From an uncultured Alphaproteobacteria bacterium (GTDB lineage: Bacteria; Pseudomonadota; Alphaproteobacteria; Rhodobacterales; Rhodobacteraceae), in NCBI GenBank assembly GCA_902574225.1, contig CACGMO010000009.1:1-64000 (forward strand): DNA of 64,000 nucleotides, read 5' to 3'. The first letter of the stretch is position 1; every line of letters begins with the position of its first letter. The translations under genes were made by a program, and so were the position numbers. This document shows, in pieces, positions 35,096 through 44,698 of the stretch. The notes beneath the pieces are model-generated. The model worked only from the letters and a program-made list of their open reading frames with translations. It ran no database searches and was not told where the DNA came from.

Positions 35096-36178
35096 ATGAA
35101 GCAATTATTTAAAGAACTCACGTTTTCAAACGGTGTAAAAGCAAAAAATAAATTTCTCCTTGCACCACTCACCAACATGCAAAGTCCCGATCAAGGGAGA
35201 ATTTCTGATGATGAATTTATTTGGCTTACAAAAAGGGCCGAAGGAGGTTTTGGGATAATAATGACTTGCGCCATGCCGGTGTTAAAATCTGGAATTGGTT
35301 GGAAGGGGCAACTTGGCATTTATGACCGGAAACATGAAGATGGCCACTATCGTTTAAATGAGAGATTACACAATTTAGAAGCACTTTCCATAGCACAAAT
35401 TTTCCATGCAGGGATAAGGGCAGACATTAATTATTCCGGCGATAAAATAGGTCCGAGTATAAATTCAGAAAAGTCTGCGAGAGAGATGTCGTTAGCAGAA
35501 ATTGAAGAAATGAAAGTGGCTTTTGTTGAATGTGCCACTAGAGCACACCAATGTAACTATGATGGCATAGAACTGCATGCTGCTCACGGTTATTTAATTG
35601 GTCAATTTCTTTCTAAAAAGTTTAATAAAAGAGAAGACGATTATGGAGGTTCTTTCAAAAACAGAGCCAAGTTTCTAATAGATATTATCGAGGAAATTAA
35701 AGAAAAGACTTCCTCGAACTTTCTGATCGGTGTGAGAATTTCTCCAGAAAGGTTTGGTTTAGATACTATCGAAATGATAACACTATATAAAATGCTTTGT
35801 GAAAATAATAATATTCATTTTATCGATATTTCACTCTGGGATTCATTTAAATTGGTTGATGATGGACCTTTCACAGGTGAAAGCTTGTTAAAAATATTTA
35901 CGACTATCGACAGAGGTTCAAAGTTACTAACCGTAGCAGGAAAGATTTTTTCTTTTGAAGATATAGAAATTCTACAAAATAATAACGTCGACTTTTTCTG
36001 TTTAGGGAGAGCCGCAATTTTAGATCATCAATTTCCAAACCGCCTCAAAGCTGAAGGATCAAACTTTCAGCCCTACTCTGCACCTGTCACAAGGGATCAT
36101 CTTTTGAAAGAAGGTTTATCAGAAACATTTGTCAACTACATGGCTACCTGGAAAAATTTTGTAAGTGATTCAGCATGA
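35096..36178 (+). CDS. NADH:flavin oxidoreductase, Old Yellow Enzyme family
   Basis: 360 residues, FMN TIM barrel. Markers: NKFLLAPLTNMQSPDQG, FHAGIRAD, ELHAAHGYLIGQFLS followed by KFNKREDDYGGSFKNRAKF, and LGRAAILD near the end. OYE members reduce activated C=C bonds, for example in 2-enoates, steroids or terpenoids. Its stop overlaps the P450 start (ATGA), indicating translational coupling with the P450 and thiolase genes downstream. Confidence 0.9.
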   Translation: MKQLFKELTFSNGVKAKNKFLLAPLTNMQSPDQGRISDDEFIWLTKRAEGGFGIIMTCAMPVLKSGIGWKGQLGIYDRKHEDGHYRLNERLHNLEALSIAQIFHAGIRADINYSGDKIGPSINSEKSAREMSLAEIEEMKVAFVECATRAHQCNYDGIELHAAHGYLIGQFLSKKFNKREDDYGGSFKNRAKFLIDIIEEIKEKTSSNFLIGVRISPERFGLDTIEMITLYKMLCENNNIHFIDISLWDSFKLVDDGPFTGESLLKIFTTIDRGSKLLTVAGKIFSFEDIEILQNNNVDFFCLGRAAILDHQFPNRLKAEGSNFQPYSAPVTRDHLLKEGLSETFVNYMATWKNFVSDSA

Positions 36179-37380
36179 ACTACGACCCATCTGATCCAAA
36201 TACTTTGGCTAATCCCTATCCCTATTTCTTGGCACTTAGAAATGAAGATCCTATACACTGGCACACGAAATTGAAATCATGGATAATTACAAGATACGAT
36301 GACGTGAGATCTATACTTTCCAGTGATAATATTACTGTTGATAGATTAAATAACTTTTATAGTAAACTCCCTACCAAGGAAGCAAAGCTATTGGCAGAAA
36401 TTGTAAAATATTTAAATCTATGGGCTGCATTCAGAAATCCCCCTGATCATACCAGAATGAGAAAGATAATGATGGTTGCATTCACAAGAAAATCTATTAA
36501 CGAAATGCAACCAAAGATCAATGCTATAACGGATGCCACATTATCTAAGCTAAAAAATATAAGCGAAATTGACTTAGTTAGTCATTATGCTTCTCCGATT
36601 CCTGCACTTACTATAATGCACCTACTGGGCGTTCCAATAGACATGCTACCCGAATTTAAATCATGGTCAGATGATATGTCAAAGTTTATTGGCGGCGCCA
36701 GGAATGATAAGCATAAGTATGAGAAAGCGTCTCGTGGATGTAGAAAAATGGTTTCTTTCTTTAGGGAAATTATCGAAGAGCGAAGGGCTAATCCTTCCGA
36801 GGGTTTTCTAATGGATTTGATAAATGCATCTGTTGAAAACGACAAGTTTTCTGATGATGAGTTGATTGCGACTTGCATGTTAATTTTATTTGCTGGTCAT
36901 GAAACCACTACTAATCTTATATCAAACGGGATTCTCACTCTTATTAAAAATCCATCAGAACTGTCAAAACTTCTTAAAAACCCTGATCTACTTGATCTTA
37001 CCATAGAAGAAATAATGAGATATGATGGACCAACAAACTCACTCGTAAGAAATGTGGAAAAAGAACATGAGCTTCATGATAAAATACTCAAAAAAGGTGA
37101 TAGGGTGTTTGCAATGGTTTCTAGTGCAAATAGAGACGAGAATATTTTTGACAAACCAGATGTTTTTAAAATTGACCGTTCACCGAACAGGCATTTAACA
37201 TTTGGGTATGGTCCTCATCTTTGTATTGGTGCTGCCCTCGCTAGAGAGGAAGGACGTATCGCTATATTAAATTTCTTCAAGCGATATCCAAAAACTAGGC
37301 TGAAAACAGAGAATTCCATTGAATGGATTGATGCAATGGTACCCCGTGGCCTTAAAAAGTTAGACGTTAATTTGACCTAA
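36175..37380 (+). CDS. cytochrome P450
   Basis: 401-residue soluble bacterial P450. I-helix F239-A-G-H-E-T-T, K-helix E279-I-M-R282, and the heme-binding FGYGPHLCIGAALA with C350 as the axial thiolate. A class I P450 would need a ferredoxin and reductase; none is adjacent. Coupled to the OYE gene and followed 15 bp later by a thiolase, it suggests terminal or ring hydroxylation ahead of CoA-dependent shortening of a lipid, steroid or terpenoid. Confidence 0.93.
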   Translation: MNYDPSDPNTLANPYPYFLALRNEDPIHWHTKLKSWIITRYDDVRSILSSDNITVDRLNNFYSKLPTKEAKLLAEIVKYLNLWAAFRNPPDHTRMRKIMMVAFTRKSINEMQPKINAITDATLSKLKNISEIDLVSHYASPIPALTIMHLLGVPIDMLPEFKSWSDDMSKFIGGARNDKHKYEKASRGCRKMVSFFREIIEERRANPSEGFLMDLINASVENDKFSDDELIATCMLILFAGHETTTNLISNGILTLIKNPSELSKLLKNPDLLDLTIEEIMRYDGPTNSLVRNVEKEHELHDKILKKGDRVFAMVSSANRDENIFDKPDVFKIDRSPNRHLTFGYGPHLCIGAALAREEGRIAILNFFKRYPKTRLKTENSIEWIDAMVPRGLKKLDVNLT

Positions 37381-37394
37381 AAAAGGAGGATAAA

Positions 37395-38648
37395 TTGGAA
37401 GCCTATGTTATTGCCACTGCGTGCACCAAGTTTGAGAAAAAAGCAGATCAGACATTTAAAAGCCTTACAGAGGAGGTTTACTACGATTTACTAAAATCAG
37501 CTAAAGTGGAAAATGGTAATATGATTGGACAAGCATGGTTTGGTAATTGTGGAATGGGTACCTTCGGACAAAATAATATTAGAGGTCAAGTTTGCTTTAC
37601 TCCCCTGGTACAAAAAAAATTATTCCCTGAAAGAGTTGGCATTATCAATGTAGAAGGAGGTTGCGCTACAGGGTCAATGGCATTTCATGGAGCTTGGAAA
37701 GATGTTATTTCTGGAACAGAGGATGTATCTTTGGCAATAGGCGTGGAGAAAATATATCAACCAAATAATCCGGATAAGGTCCAAGAAATATACGACGGAG
37801 GCATTGATCAATTCGATAGGAATGAATGGCTCGAATTTTATGAGTCAATTGGTAATGAACTTGGGAAACCGTTTGTCCCTGGAAATAAAAAAGGGACAAT
37901 TTTTATGGATACTTATGGTCTTCAGGCGCTCTGGCATATGAAGGCCTATGGAACCACTCAAAGGCAAATTGCTTTTGCTGCTTCCAAAAATCATTTTCAT
38001 GGTTCATTAAATGAAAAAGCTCAATATCAATTTAAAGTGAGCGTAGAGGATGTATTAAAAGATAGAGAAATTTCATATCCACTAACAAGGGCAATGTGTG
38101 CGCCTATTGGAGATGGAGCAGCGGCAGCTCTTATTTGTTCTGAAAAAGGTCTAAAACACTTTCCAACAGAAATACAACAATCAGCTATAAAAATTAAGGC
38201 AAGTGTACTATCTGGTGGAAAGTATCGAACCCCTCAAGAAACAGGATTATCCAGAGTGGCTGCAAAAAAGGCCTACAGGCAAGCTGAGCTAGAACCAAAA
38301 GATATTAATTTTGTCGAAGTCCATGACGCAACGTCGTTTTGTGAAATATATCAGCTTGAGATGCTTGGTTTTTGTGAGATTGGTTCAGGTGGGAAATTTG
38401 TTGAGGAAGGTCATACTCAACTTGGCGGCAAATTACCTGTTAATTTGTCGGGTGGATTGGTGTCAAAGGGTCATCCTGTAGGCGCAACTGGATTATCTAT
38501 GATCCATGAGCTCGCTGTTCAGCTTAAGGGAGAAGCAGGAAAGAGACAAAGTGAAAGAAATAAGATTGGGCTTGCAGAAAATGGTGGAGGCGTAATCGGC
38601 TTTGAGGAAGCTGCGTGTTCTGTAATAATTTTGGAAGGATCTCACTGA
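37395..38648 (+). CDS. thiolase-superfamily acyltransferase, SCPx/lipid-transfer-protein type
   Basis: 417 residues. The nucleophilic cysteine is C90 in EGGCATGSMA, and H360 lies in KGHPVGATG. The usual C-terminal C-x-G motif is not seen; the corresponding region reads AENGGGVIGF, as in SCPx-like thiolases. Start TTG 37395 is set by AAAAGGAGG seven bases upstream. SCPx-type thiolases act in steroid and branched side-chain beta-oxidation. The 3' end overlaps the convergent CoA-ligase gene by 7 bp. Confidence 0.87.
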   Translation: MEAYVIATACTKFEKKADQTFKSLTEEVYYDLLKSAKVENGNMIGQAWFGNCGMGTFGQNNIRGQVCFTPLVQKKLFPERVGIINVEGGCATGSMAFHGAWKDVISGTEDVSLAIGVEKIYQPNNPDKVQEIYDGGIDQFDRNEWLEFYESIGNELGKPFVPGNKKGTIFMDTYGLQALWHMKAYGTTQRQIAFAASKNHFHGSLNEKAQYQFKVSVEDVLKDREISYPLTRAMCAPIGDGAAAALICSEKGLKHFPTEIQQSAIKIKASVLSGGKYRTPQETGLSRVAAKKAYRQAELEPKDINFVEVHDATSFCEIYQLEMLGFCEIGSGGKFVEEGHTQLGGKLPVNLSGGLVSKGHPVGATGLSMIHELAVQLKGEAGKRQSERNKIGLAENGGGVIGFEEAACSVIILEGSH

Positions 38649-40180
38649 GACCAGTAAGGCTCTCTTAGAACTCTTTTCAAGACTTTTCCTAAAGCATTTC
38701 TAGGAAACTCAGTCCTAGTTTCAACCTTATACAATCTCTGATGTTTGGCCAACTTTTCGTTTGACCAATTTTTAATTTCATCACAATCTATTTCTAACCC
38801 ATCCTTGGGAATAATAAGTGCTACGCACGTTTCCCCCCATTTTTCATGGGGCACGCCAATGACTGTAACATCAGTAATATTGGGGTGCTTGCCAACCACT
38901 TCTTCGATGTCTACGGGAAATACGTTCAGACCACCAGAGATTATCATATCTTTTTTTCTATCCAGGATGGTCAAAAACCCATCTTCGTCCAAGCTGCCAA
39001 TATCTCCAGATTTTATAAAGCTTCTACCCCTATTGTCAGTCCATATGAGGCTATTTGTCAGTTCAACTTCACTATAGTATTCCTTCATCATTCCGGCTCC
39101 ATAACCCGCTATTTCCCCAGCCACATTAGGAGAACACTCATTACCTTTTTCATCAATAATTTTGATTTCAAACCCTAAGACCGGTGTGCCAACAGAACCA
39201 AATTTTTTCCTTTGATCGTGGGGTTTTAATATTGTTGCAAATCCTTCAGAAAATCCGTACAGCTCGAATAGGTTTTCACTCATATTAGTTAGAATATTTT
39301 CCTTAACATCAAGCCTTAGGGGAGACCCTGCTGACAAGATAGTCTTTAAAGAACTAAAAATACCTTTTTCTAGGTCTTCTAAAGATAAGATCGCACTAAA
39401 TTGTGGCGGCACAAGGAACGTATGTGTAATTCTTTCTCTATGAACCAAATCTACAAAAGCTTTCGGATCAAAACCAGTCATAACATGAAGGGTGCCTCCA
39501 ACAAATAGTGTGGGAAGCATCATTAACCATGTGCCATTTGAATAGAGTGCTGTTGTCGTGAGAGACTTGCATTCTGAATTGAATGACATTTCAATCGCAT
39601 TAGATGTTGCCCAATGACTTCTTGCCCTATGCGTTTGAACTATACCTTTTGGAACTCCAGTTGTTCCTGATGAATAAATAATATTAAAATTATCTTCTGG
39701 CTTGCAATCATAGTCGAAACAATAGTCTTTTTCTTCGAAAGATATTTTTTCCCAACAATCTAGCTCGCCACCTAATAAAAGTAACTTACCTTCGTCAATA
39801 TTTTTAAATTGTGATAAATCTGAAGTTACTAAATTTATAAGTTCAGTATCTACGATAAATAATTTTGCATCACTATTATTTACTAAAACAGTTATTTGTT
39901 CTTTAGTTAAAAGGCCAGAAAGAGGTACAACACAGGCTCCCATTTTCACTATACCAAAAATTAGCTCAAGTATTTCGGGCCGATTACCTATTAAGAGCGC
40001 AACGTTATCTCCCTTATGAACACCCATTTTCTTAAAGAAATTTGCTACCTTATTGATATTTTGTCTAAAATCTTTCCACAGCCTTGTTATTTCACCACAA
40101 CATATAGCTGGTTTTTCAGGTTGATAAGTACCGTGGGTCTCAATTACATTTAAAATATCGAAATGGGTATTATCAATCAT
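38642..40180 (-). CDS. acyl-CoA synthetase (AMP-forming, class I adenylate-forming)
   Basis: 512 residues. Motifs: phosphate loop YSSGTTGVPKG, LFELYGFSEG (A5-like), the SGDIG/DRKKDMIISGG hinge, and a C-terminal PRNALGKVLK with the catalytic lysine. Activates a carboxylic acid to its CoA thioester, probably the substrate of the neighbouring thiolase. The genes are convergent, so they are not one transcript. Divergent from the D-Ala-D-Ala carboxypeptidase gene. Confidence 0.9.
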   Translation of the reverse strand: MIDNTHFDILNVIETHGTYQPEKPAICCGEITRLWKDFRQNINKVANFFKKMGVHKGDNVALLIGNRPEILELIFGIVKMGACVVPLSGLLTKEQITVLVNNSDAKLFIVDTELINLVTSDLSQFKNIDEGKLLLLGGELDCWEKISFEEKDYCFDYDCKPEDNFNIIYSSGTTGVPKGIVQTHRARSHWATSNAIEMSFNSECKSLTTTALYSNGTWLMMLPTLFVGGTLHVMTGFDPKAFVDLVHRERITHTFLVPPQFSAILSLEDLEKGIFSSLKTILSAGSPLRLDVKENILTNMSENLFELYGFSEGFATILKPHDQRKKFGSVGTPVLGFEIKIIDEKGNECSPNVAGEIAGYGAGMMKEYYSEVELTNSLIWTDNRGRSFIKSGDIGSLDEDGFLTILDRKKDMIISGGLNVFPVDIEEVVGKHPNITDVTVIGVPHEKWGETCVALIIPKDGLEIDCDEIKNWSNEKLAKHQRLYKVETRTEFPRNALGKVLKRVLREPYWSQ

Positions 40181-40273
40181 GTTCGAGACTCCGATTTTAA
40201 TATTAAAAGCAATATTTATAATTTATTATAGGCTTTATAATAATAGTGAATTTAAAATTAAAGAAATCAATTT

Positions 40274-41440
40274 ATGCCGAAATTATTTATTTTTACCACT
40301 TTTCTAATTTGTGTCTGGAGTACAATAGCTCTTGGGTTTTCCACGACTGCTAAGACAGCGTTGGTTATTGATAACACAACTGGCGAAGTTTTACTCTCTA
40401 AAGATATTGATCGACCAATTCCCCCAGCTTCAATGTCAAAATTGATGACACTATGGATGGTGTTTGAAAGTTTAGAGGAAGGCAAAATAGAATTGGATGA
40501 CACTCTCAGAGTATCAAAAAAAGCTTGGAAAAAGGGTGGGTCTAAGATGTTTCTCAGAGAAGGGGAATACGTCACAATTAAAAACCTAATTAAGGGGGTT
40601 ATTATCCAATCGGGAAATGACGCATGCATCGTATTAGCCGAGGGAATAGCTGGAACAGAAGCGAATTTTGCAGAACTTATGACCATAAGAGCGAAGGAAA
40701 TTGGGTTGGAAAGCTCAACCTTTACCAATTCAACAGGTTGGCCTGACCCTGAACACAAGATGTCTTCGAAAGATCTTGTTACCTTGGCAAATAAAATAAG
40801 GGAAGAATATCCTTCCTATTACAGAATATTTGATGATCTAGAGTTTACTTGGGATAATATTTCTCAAAAAAATAGAAATCCTCTACTTTACATGAACCTA
40901 GGTGCCGATGGGTTGAAGACTGGATACACGGAGGAGGCTGGTTATGGATTAATTGCTTCAGTAAAACAAAACAAACGACGAGTAACTTTTGTTATTACCG
41001 GTCTTAACTCGGTTGAGCAAAGAGCACGCGAAGCAAAAGGCATAACTACGTGGGCTTTCAAGAAATTTAAATTGAAAACATATTTTAAAAAAAACTCTAC
41101 CATTTTGGAGGCGCCAGTATGGAGAGGTAAAAAAGACAGCGTGAAGATATCTGCGACAAATGATGTTCAGACACTTCTTGCTTCTGATGCTAAAGAAGGT
41201 ATTAAGATACAAATTGTTTTAAAAGAACCGCTAGTAGCGCCTTTGAAGAAAGGGCAAAAAATAAATGGTCACTTGGTAATCAAAACAACACCCCTTGCTG
41301 AAACGGGTGTCAAGAAAAAACAACTAATTTTTCCAATAGAGGTTGGTGAAGATGTACAAAGAGGAGGGTTGGCAAATAAACTAGTGACTAATCTGGATAC
41401 TTTGAAATCAAAACTTTTCTCACTTTTCGGGTCTAAATAA
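40274..41440 (+). CDS. D-alanyl-D-alanine carboxypeptidase (S11, PBP5/6 type)
   Basis: 388 residues with an N-terminal signal peptide (FTTFLICVWSTIALG). Penicillin-binding motifs are complete: S53-M-S-K56, S113-G-N115 and K215-T-G217. The C-terminal PBP5 domain covers residues about 270-370. It trims the terminal D-alanine of peptidoglycan stem peptides in the periplasm. First gene of the tmk/holB/tatD run; its stop overlaps the tmk start (TAATG). Confidence 0.92.
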   Translation: MPKLFIFTTFLICVWSTIALGFSTTAKTALVIDNTTGEVLLSKDIDRPIPPASMSKLMTLWMVFESLEEGKIELDDTLRVSKKAWKKGGSKMFLREGEYVTIKNLIKGVIIQSGNDACIVLAEGIAGTEANFAELMTIRAKEIGLESSTFTNSTGWPDPEHKMSSKDLVTLANKIREEYPSYYRIFDDLEFTWDNISQKNRNPLLYMNLGADGLKTGYTEEAGYGLIASVKQNKRRVTFVITGLNSVEQRAREAKGITTWAFKKFKLKTYFKKNSTILEAPVWRGKKDSVKISATNDVQTLLASDAKEGIKIQIVLKEPLVAPLKKGQKINGHLVIKTTPLAETGVKKKQLIFPIEVGEDVQRGGLANKLVTNLDTLKSKLFSLFGSK

Positions 41441-42057
41441 TGAAAGGTTTTTTTATTAGCTTTGAAGGAATTGATGGTTGTGGGAAATCTACTCAAATAA
41501 ATCTTCTTGCAAAATACCTTGCTAAGCAGAAAAAATCTTTTGTTAAGACTGAGGAGCCGGGAGGTACTGAAGGAGCAAATGAAATAAGAAAAATCCTTCT
41601 CAGGGAGAATAATTTTCAGTGGTCAGTTGAGTCAGAGACATTGCTTTTCATGGCTGCCAGAAATGATCATGTCGAGAAAGTTATCAAACCAGCCATTGAA
41701 GACAATAAAATTGTTATATGTGACCGATTCATGGATAGCACCATAGTTTATCAAGGAATGCGAAGTCCTCAGGCTAAAAAATTGAGCCTAACATTATTTG
41801 AACTTATAGGCATTAATCCAGACATCACATTTCTTATTGATATGGACCCTGAAATCGCTTTAGACCGTGCATTAAATAGGGCAACTAACGAGGATAGATT
41901 TGAAAACTATGGAATTAACTTTCAACGCCAACTGCGACAAAACTTTTTAGATATTGCAAACAAAGATAGTAACAGAATAAAGATAATTGATGGAAATCGA
42001 TCGCCACAGCAAGTAGCTGCCCAAATAATCCAGAGCATAGATACCCTAGCCAAGTGA
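41440..42057 (+). CDS. tmk: thymidylate kinase
   Basis: 205 residues. P-loop F-E-G-I-D-G-C-G-K-S-T-Q near the N-terminus, TEEPGGTEGANEIR, the D-R-F-M-D-S dTMP-site motif, and a lid with RALNRATNEDRFEN. Phosphorylates dTMP to dTDP. Second gene of the operon, tightly coupled to both neighbours. Confidence 0.95.
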   Translation: MKGFFISFEGIDGCGKSTQINLLAKYLAKQKKSFVKTEEPGGTEGANEIRKILLRENNFQWSVESETLLFMAARNDHVEKVIKPAIEDNKIVICDRFMDSTIVYQGMRSPQAKKLSLTLFELIGINPDITFLIDMDPEIALDRALNRATNEDRFENYGINFQRQLRQNFLDIANKDSNRIKIIDGNRSPQQVAAQIIQSIDTLAK

Positions 42058-42058
42058 T

Positions 42059-43120
42059 ATGATAGAAAAAGAAAATCACAAGTTTACAGGACCGTCATAT
42101 GGGGATAATTTCTTTCTTTTTGGGCATAAAGAACAAATAGCTTATCTACTTAATTGCATTAATACTAACCAAATTCCTAACGCATGGCTTTTTCATGGAC
42201 CGGTGGGGATTGGTAAAGCCTCTCTTGCATTAAATATAGCAAAAGTTTTATCAAATAATAGAGCATTCAAAGAAGACAGTCTGAGTTGTCTTTCTGAAAA
42301 AGATATAAGAAATCCAAATGCTTCTATTCGCGTGAACAATATTTTCTTCTGCAAAAGAAAATGGGATGACAAAAAAAAGCTTTTTCAAAAGAATATTTCT
42401 ATTGATGATATACGAGAACTCGGTAGAAAATTCTATTTATCTTCAGCTGACTACTCTTACAAAGTCTGCATAGTTGATACTACAGAAGATCTAAACAAGT
42501 CTGCATCAAATTCCCTATTAAAAATGCTTGAGGAACCACCAAAAAATACCCTATTCATTTTAGTGTCAAACAACAAGCAATCTATCCTGCCAACCATTCT
42601 TTCCAGATGTCAAAAAATTTGCTTCCAAAGACTGAATGAGGAAGACCTTGAAAATATATCTGTGGGCTTATTTGAAGAAAATCACCTTGATCTACTTAAG
42701 AGGACTGGTGCTCTGACATCTTGTGATGGATCTGTAAAAAAGCTTCTTAATTTTCTAGACAAAGATTATATGAAATTTTTTAATAGCATGAAGGAGTTAT
42801 TATTGGATCTACCAAATCTTAATAAAAGAAAAGCACTTAGATTATTAACAGGTTATAAAGAATTTCTCGGTAACGACGATTCTGAAAAATCCGCGTTAGG
42901 GGTTCTTTTAAGGTTACTTGCGTCTCTCGCAAAAAATGAAATCGATTTGTTGATTGATAATAAATCAGTTAAAGAAGAGATCAGTCTTATAGCAGCTCAT
43001 TTGTATCCACAAATTTCACTTTTGAGACATCAATCAATGGAGTACAATGTTGAAGTTAAGAAAGTTCTCTTTCTAGCCCTTAACGTGATAGAATTGGCCT
43101 TTGAAAAATACAAAAAATAA
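42059..43120 (+). CDS. holB: DNA polymerase III delta' subunit
   Basis: 353 residues, AAA+ clamp-loader subunit. Walker A G47-P-V-G-I-G-K-A-S, a VCIVDTTEDLNKSASNSLLKMLEEPP segment and the SRC arginine-finger motif (ILSRCQ). The zinc-binding cysteines of canonical delta' are only partly recognisable. It starts one base after the tmk stop and overlaps the tatD-like gene by 20 bp. Confidence 0.93.
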   Translation: MIEKENHKFTGPSYGDNFFLFGHKEQIAYLLNCINTNQIPNAWLFHGPVGIGKASLALNIAKVLSNNRAFKEDSLSCLSEKDIRNPNASIRVNNIFFCKRKWDDKKKLFQKNISIDDIRELGRKFYLSSADYSYKVCIVDTTEDLNKSASNSLLKMLEEPPKNTLFILVSNNKQSILPTILSRCQKICFQRLNEEDLENISVGLFEENHLDLLKRTGALTSCDGSVKKLLNFLDKDYMKFFNSMKELLLDLPNLNKRKALRLLTGYKEFLGNDDSEKSALGVLLRLLASLAKNEIDLLIDNKSVKEEISLIAAHLYPQISLLRHQSMEYNVEVKKVLFLALNVIELAFEKYKK

Positions 43121-43901
43121 TAAAGCAATTATAGTAGACAGCCATTGTCATTTGGATTTCAGGACTTTGTACAACGATCTATCTGGTGTTCTGAGTAGGG
43201 CGAAGTCTGAGGGCGTTCAAAAGATGTTAACTATCGGGACAAACTATAGAGAAATAAGTGAGACCATTTCTTTAAGCGAAAGATACGAAGAAATATTTTT
43301 TGCAGCGGGGGTACATCCAAACCAGCCATCAGATGATCTAAAATTTAATAGTGACGATTTACTATCGATCTGTGGACATAAAAAAATGATCGGAGTGGGT
43401 GAAACTGGTTTAGATTTTCACTATTCTCAAGAAAGTAAAAAAGATCAAATAAAATCATTGATACAACATATTGAAGTAGCTAAAGAGGCAGATCTACCAG
43501 TTATCATTCATGCAAGAAACGCAGATAAAGAGATTGGGAAAATTTTATCTGAGCAATATCACAAAAGTTCTTTTAAATGTGTTATGCACTGCTTTTCTTC
43601 CGGCGCGTATCTAGCAGAGGAGGTACTTGACTTAGGCTTTTATCTTTCAATGTCAGGCATGATTACTTTTAAAAACTCTCAAAATCTTAGAGAAATATTT
43701 GCAAAGGTACCGATAGATAAAATCTTAGTAGAAACTGACAGCCCTTATCTAGCCCCAGTTCCACATCGTGGAAAATCTAACGAACCGGCTTTTGTTTCTT
43801 TTATCGCTAAAAAAGGAGCAGAAGTTCTTGATGTTGACGAAGACTTTTTCAGAACTCAAACTACAAAAAATTTTTTCACTCTTTTTAAGAAAGCATTTTA
43901 G
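43101..43901 (+). CDS. TatD-family metal-dependent DNase/hydrolase
   Basis: 266 residues. Metal motifs: DSHCHLDF (H15, H17), GVGETGLDFHY (Glu), IHARN, MHCFSS and ETDSPYLAP near the C-terminus. Start TTG 43101, inside the 3' end of holB by 20 bp. In most Alphaproteobacteria metG lies between holB and tatD; here they are adjacent. Confidence 0.92.
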   Translation: MKNTKNNKAIIVDSHCHLDFRTLYNDLSGVLSRAKSEGVQKMLTIGTNYREISETISLSERYEEIFFAAGVHPNQPSDDLKFNSDDLLSICGHKKMIGVGETGLDFHYSQESKKDQIKSLIQHIEVAKEADLPVIIHARNADKEIGKILSEQYHKSSFKCVMHCFSSGAYLAEEVLDLGFYLSMSGMITFKNSQNLREIFAKVPIDKILVETDSPYLAPVPHRGKSNEPAFVSFIAKKGAEVLDVDEDFFRTQTTKNFFTLFKKAF

Positions 43902-43903
43902 CT

Positions 43904-44698
43904 GTGTCATATCAATTTAGAATTTTGGGTTGTGGCTCATCTGGTGGGGTTCCAAGAGTCGGTTTTGGTTGGGGCAGTTGTGATCCAATGAATAAAAAAA
44001 ATAGGCGATCAAGGTGCTCTTTACTTGTTGAAAGAACTACAAATTCAAAAAAAACAACTGTGCTTATAGATACTGGTCCAGATATGAGAGAACAACTTTT
44101 AGAAGCAAAAGTTACTAATTTAGATGCCGTATTATACACTCACTCACATGCCGATCATGTTCATGGTATTGATGATTTAAGGACACTAGCCTACAGAAAA
44201 AAAGAAAAAATTCCTGTATGGGCAGATAAAATAACCCAGAAAAGATTATTACAAGGTTTCTCATATATTTTTCAAACTCCAAAAAATAGTAAGTATCCAC
44301 CTATTTGTAAATTGAATCTTATCAAGGCAAAAGATGTAAAAATTCAGGGTGCCGGAGGCGAAATCATCTTTCGGCCTTTATTAGTTAATCATGGTGATAT
44401 AGAATCCCTAGGCTTTAAAATAGATAAAATGGCGTATATTCCTGATGTTCTAGATATACCGCTTGCCAGTTGGAAGGAATTAGGAAATCTAGACATTCTC
44501 ATAATCGATGCACTTCGTAGAGATCCTCATCCATCTCATACCCACCTAGAAAAAACACTTCACTGGCTAAAGAAGTTGAACCCAAAACGAGCTATTTTAA
44601 CTAATTTACATAATGATCTAGATTATTCTGATCTGAAAAAAGAGCTGCCAAAAAACGTTGAACCAGCATTTGATGGGCTTGAAGTAAAACTGAAATAA
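43904..44698 (+). CDS. MBL-fold metal hydrolase (PhnP-like)
   Basis: 264 residues. Start GTG 43904, two bases after the tatD stop. The zinc motif is T-H80-S-H82-A-D84-H85, preceded by GCGSSGGVPRVG, which is characteristic of the PhnP-like group. Later VNHGDIESLGFKI and ALRRDPHPSHTHLE complete the site. Likely phosphodiesterase; this gene is a common tatD partner in Alphaproteobacteria. Confidence 0.9.
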   Translation: MSYQFRILGCGSSGGVPRVGFGWGSCDPMNKKNRRSRCSLLVERTTNSKKTTVLIDTGPDMREQLLEAKVTNLDAVLYTHSHADHVHGIDDLRTLAYRKKEKIPVWADKITQKRLLQGFSYIFQTPKNSKYPPICKLNLIKAKDVKIQGAGGEIIFRPLLVNHGDIESLGFKIDKMAYIPDVLDIPLASWKELGNLDILIIDALRRDPHPSHTHLEKTLHWLKKLNPKRAILTNLHNDLDYSDLKKELPKNVEPAFDGLEVKLK

